A stretch of DNA of 15,920 nt from JBAXBF01 sp034429745. Its GTDB lineage: Bacteria; Chloroflexota; Anaerolineae; Anaerolineales; DRKV01. Of this stretch, positions 14,108 through 15,920 are shown piece after piece. Position 1 is the first letter of the stretch. The number at the start of each line of letters is the position of its first letter. Both the position numbers and the translations under genes were made by a program. The notes under the pieces were generated by a model, which did no database searches, was not told the DNA's origin, and saw only the letters and a program-made list of their open reading frames with translations. The DNA is taken from contig DAOUFY010000024.1 of assembly GCA_034429745.1 (NCBI GenBank), forward strand, positions 1 through 15,920. The letters run 5' to 3'.

Positions 14108-15043
14108 TTATTTTGTTAATGCCAACGCTCCGCGATTGCCTTCCATGAAATATTCTAGGGTTTTAGCATCCACTTGAAGAGGGCTTTTTCGGGCTGGGTC
14201 GTTTATAGTGAAAGTATTGTTAGCTGAATTATAAGCGGTGATGGCTACGATGTGCTGTGTTGCAAAGCCGGGCGCACTGTTCACATCATTACCGCTGTCT
14301 CCAGACCAGGGCAATGGATCCTTCCCAACAAATGTCCCACTGACAATTACTTTAGCTCCTTTTTGCAACGCTGCCTGAATAGTATTGGCATTAGGAATAA
14401 TCATAGCTGCTTTGGCGCCGCTTTGCTGGGCTCCTTGTATAAGGTCGTTAAAATTGGTGAATGTATTGTGTTCTTCGTCCGAACGCAACCCGTTTTGGTC
14501 AACTCCGTCTCGTCCGGAGTCGGTAGCCATAACCATGCGAGCTAATTCCACAGCTTGACTGTTGCTTGTAGTTGCTTCTTCCCCTTTGACTTTTAAACCA
14601 AGGGCGTGCAAAGCAATGACAAGTGAGGCAGGCCCACAATTGGCGTTGACACCATCTCCCCCAACGGCTTTTTCAGCTTCAAATTGATTAATGTGCAGCT
14701 GATCTGAGTTTTGAGAATTTTCAACCTTTTGAGCTGAGAGCTGCAGTTGAGTTTCAAGCTGCAGCAGTTTCTCAAACAATGTTAGCATAAGGGGCAACAT
14801 CATCATATTGGTGGAAAAGCCCCAATTGCTTGAGCTGTTGCTTTCATCGCTAAGCCCATAAGCGCTTAATTGGCTGCTTTTAAGCCCCATCAGCATGAGG
14901 GAAAGCAACTCCTTGAACTCAGAGGTAGATGAGCTGTTTGTTTGAGTTACGTTTGTCTGCAGCAATGACCCTTGTTTTGCTTGCACTGCAGAACTTAAGA
15001 TTGAAGGCGAAATAATTGGCTTGAGAAACGAATAGTCATCCAT
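14108..15043 (-). CDS. C39-like (papain-fold) cysteine peptidase domain protein, 311 aa
   Basis: The C-terminal part (about 120-311) has the signature of the Peptidase_C39_2 group: NCGPASLVIALHALG with the candidate nucleophile Cys136, QHIVAITAYN with His264, and FTINDPA with Asp282 as the third residue. The N-terminal 110 residues are Ser/Asn/Gln- and Leu/Met-rich and form two amphipathic helices (LLSLMLMGL, then MMMLPLMLTLFEKLLQLETQLQ) that could be a coiled coil. There is no signal peptide or membrane anchor, so it is cytoplasmic or exported by a non-Sec route. The first in-frame codon upstream is TTG (15046), but the ATG at 15043 is more likely. No ribosome site precedes it, while a TAAAAT lies eight bases upstream. 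It may cleave peptides or glycan crosslinks, or be an inactive binder. Function unknown. Confidence 0.7.
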   Translation of the reverse strand: MDDYSFLKPIISPSILSSAVQAKQGSLLQTNVTQTNSSSTSEFKELLSLMLMGLKSSQLSAYGLSDESNSSSNWGFSTNMMMLPLMLTLFEKLLQLETQLQLSAQKVENSQNSDQLHINQFEAEKAVGGDGVNANCGPASLVIALHALGLKVKGEEATTSNSQAVELARMVMATDSGRDGVDQNGLRSDEEHNTFTNFNDLIQGAQQSGAKAAMIIPNANTIQAALQKGAKVIVSGTFVGKDPLPWSGDSGNDVNSAPGFATQHIVAITAYNSANNTFTINDPARKSPLQVDAKTLEYFMEGNRGALALTK

Positions 15044-15051
15044 CAATTTCT

Positions 15052-15057
15052 ATTTTA
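15052..15057 (-). promoter_or_regulatory. Candidate -10 element next to the C39-like start codon
   Basis: TAAAAT on the minus strand ends eight bases before the ATG at 15043. A TTTACA is present at 15084-15079, but 21 bases separate the two, which is too long for a strong promoter. With no Shine-Dalgarno sequence, the layout suggests a leaderless mRNA. Confidence 0.25.
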
Positions 15058-15132
15058 GGAAGTTGTATAATTTACCGCTGTAAAGAAAGGATAAGCAAAT
15101 CATAAAAAAGAAATAAAACCACAATATTTTCT

Positions 15133-15182
15133 TTGCACCAATTCTCACCAAAGTAAGCTATAATAGTAATGATGATTATTGA
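15133..15182 (+). promoter_or_regulatory. Promoter of the DUF1232/VapBC genes with a GTAATGAT element
   Basis: A perfect TATAAT lies at 15159-15164. A TTGCAC at 15133-15138 is the best -35, but it is 20 bases away. Right after the -10, GTAATGATGATTATTGA (15166-15182) contains TAAT/ATTA inverted ends and shares GTAATGAT with the palindrome at 11453-11467. A repressor there would cover the start point. Confidence 0.35.
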
Positions 15183-15191
15183 GTAGATCTT

Positions 15192-15210
15192 GCCATGGCG
15201 GTAGCATGGC
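15192..15210 (+). repeat. Small inverted repeat in the DUF1232 leader
   Basis: GCCATG (15192-15197) and CATGGC (15205-15210) can form a 6-bp stem with a 7-base loop, in the leader about 44 bases before the ATG at 15254. It has no T-run, so it is not an intrinsic terminator. Role unknown; it may be chance. Confidence 0.3.
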
Positions 15211-15253
15211 TTGTGAAATTGTTGAGACTGCGGGAAAGCTGTAAGGAGGCGTT

Positions 15254-15637
15254 ATGGCTGAAAAAAAGCCAGTAAATTTTTTTGGCTACAAGGGTAACTT
15301 TTTAACCGATGTGCTTAATTATATAAGGCTCATTGTTCGGTTAATGGGTGATGGACGGGTTAATCCTTTTCTAAAATTGCTGCCGATTGGTTCGCTGGCT
15401 TTTGTGCTATGGCCGGTGGATGTGCCTGGTCCTATAGATGATGCTGCAATGTTAGGGCTAGGTTGTTATCTATTCATTGAATTATGTCCAAAAGATGTGG
15501 TTGAAGAACATATTCAGCAGTTGAAAAACAGCAGTCAGAGCACGATTTGGCAAAAAAGCCAACCATCGAAGAATGATGATATATCTGATGCGGATATTAT
15601 CGAAGCAGAATTTTATGATAAAACACAGGGGGAATAA
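15254..15637 (+). CDS. DUF1232 (YkvA-like) small membrane protein, 127 aa
   Basis: The core about 24-72 fits the DUF1232 pattern: a helix with IRLIVRLMGDGRVNPFLKLLP, a hydrophobic segment GSLAFVLWPVD, then the hallmark VPGPIDDAAMLGLG where family members have a P-D-x-x-P-x-x-x-x-DDA stretch. A second hydrophobic segment (LGLGCYLFIELCP) follows. It is probably a small inner-membrane protein; the family has no established function. The C-terminal tail is polar and acidic (NDDISDADIIEAEF) and likely cytoplasmic. AAGGAGG lies four bases before the ATG. The antitoxin gene follows after three bases, so all three genes at this end may share a transcript, but a functional link is not implied. Confidence 0.75.
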   Translation: MAEKKPVNFFGYKGNFLTDVLNYIRLIVRLMGDGRVNPFLKLLPIGSLAFVLWPVDVPGPIDDAAMLGLGCYLFIELCPKDVVEEHIQQLKNSSQSTIWQKSQPSKNDDISDADIIEAEFYDKTQGE

Positions 15638-15640
15638 GTA

Positions 15641-15868
15641 ATGAAACAGCCGATAGAAAAACTCATTGCTGATCTTCCGCCACATCTCATCCAACAAGTG
15701 GAGGATTATGTGCTTTTCTTGAGGGAACGCTATTCCCATGAAATCAATAAAAGCATGTATAAGTTTGAGTGGGAGGGTTTCTTATCACCAATCTATGAGT
15801 ACCAAACCACTTTAGAAGTTCAAAAGCAAGCCTATACCCTTTGGGAGGATATTGATGTATCTCGTTGA
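15641..15868 (+). CDS. Antitoxin of a VapBC-type module (DUF2281-like), 75 aa
   Basis: The N-terminal segment IADLPPHLIQQVEDYVLFLRERY matches the opening of DUF2281 antitoxins, a helix that often follows LP. The C-terminal FEWEGFLSPIYEYQTTLEVQKQAYTLWED matches the W-x-G-x-L...S-V-E-L-Q-K tail known from this group, which wraps into the toxin groove. It overlaps the toxin start by 14 bases, a usual arrangement for toxin-antitoxin pairs. It should neutralise the PIN toxin and probably represses its own operon with it. A GGGGGAA ribosome site overlaps the end of the DUF1232 gene. Confidence 0.75.
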   Translation: MKQPIEKLIADLPPHLIQQVEDYVLFLRERYSHEINKSMYKFEWEGFLSPIYEYQTTLEVQKQAYTLWEDIDVSR

Positions 15869-15920
15869 CACTTCTGTTTTTTTAGAGATCTTTTTAAAGC
15901 GCGGTAGGAGTCCGGAAGCG
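15855..15920 (+). CDS. PIN-domain toxin (VapC-like), 5' fragment cut by the window edge
   Basis: Only the first 22 codons are present. They read MYLVDTSVFLEIFLKRG, the classic start of PIN-domain ribonucleases, with the first metal-binding acidic residue D5 in LVDTS. VapC toxins cleave RNA, often initiator tRNA or 23S rRNA. The start overlaps the antitoxin gene by 14 bases in another frame. The remainder lies outside the window, so completeness cannot be judged. Confidence 0.75.
   Translation, partial: MYLVDTSVFLEIFLKRGRSPEA

Noticed and set aside
1..15920. CRISPR arrays, tRNA or rRNA genes, insertion sequences, phage genes
   Set aside because: I found no regularly spaced repeats, no tRNA-like or rRNA-like stretches, no transposase motifs and no phage proteins on either strand.

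Overview
The window looks like bacterial chromosome, most plausibly from the phylum Chloroflexota (class Anaerolineae). The hints are a glucose-type ABC transporter whose C-terminal binding domain closely resembles the Thermus glucose/galactose-binding protein, lipoprotein tethers rich in Ala, Pro, Glu and Gln, a Thr/Pro-Ser stalk on an extracytoplasmic protein, and moderate GC content. This assignment is an inference, not a database result. Gene density is high. I see no rRNA, tRNA, CRISPR array or insertion sequence.

Layout. (1) 3-584 (+): 3' end of a membrane-anchored protein that enters from the left edge. (2) 728-5195 (+): a tight five-gene operon of HAD phosphatase, deoxyhypusine-synthase-like (DHSL) protein, HldA-like PfkB kinase, GmhA-like SIS isomerase and ROK sugar kinase. 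(3) 11253-5214 (-): a convergent operon of a two-headed lipoprotein sugar-binding protein, two MalF/MalG-type permeases, and a protein fusing a second DHSL domain to a second SIS domain. No ATPase is encoded here. (4) 11254-11744: a 491-base divergent regulatory region with promoter-like elements on both strands, LacI-family-like operator cores, a Fur-like palindrome and a very strong Shine-Dalgarno-like sequence inside the leader. (5) 11745-13636 (+): a DevC/MacB-type permease and its ATPase. (6) 13713-14078 (+): a small unknown gene that may be translated from a leaderless mRNA, converging on a C39-like cysteine peptidase-fold protein, 15043-14108 (-). (7) 15254-15920 (+): a DUF1232 membrane protein followed by a VapBC-type toxin-antitoxin pair; the toxin is cut by the window edge.

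How the genes may work together. The two convergent operons each carry a DHSL module and a SIS module, separate in one and fused in the other. This suggests the two activities act together on a phosphosugar. The SIS, HldA-like kinase and HAD phosphatase recall the first steps of heptose-phosphate biosynthesis, but no nucleotidyltransferase is present and the HAD protein is not of the GmhB type. The transporter next door probably supplies a sugar, and the ROK kinase would phosphorylate it. The most unusual single object is the 785-residue binding protein. It joins a ribose-type (Peripla_BP_4) binding domain to a glucose/maltose-type (SBP_bac_1) binding domain in one lipoprotein, although only the second type matches the neighbouring permeases.
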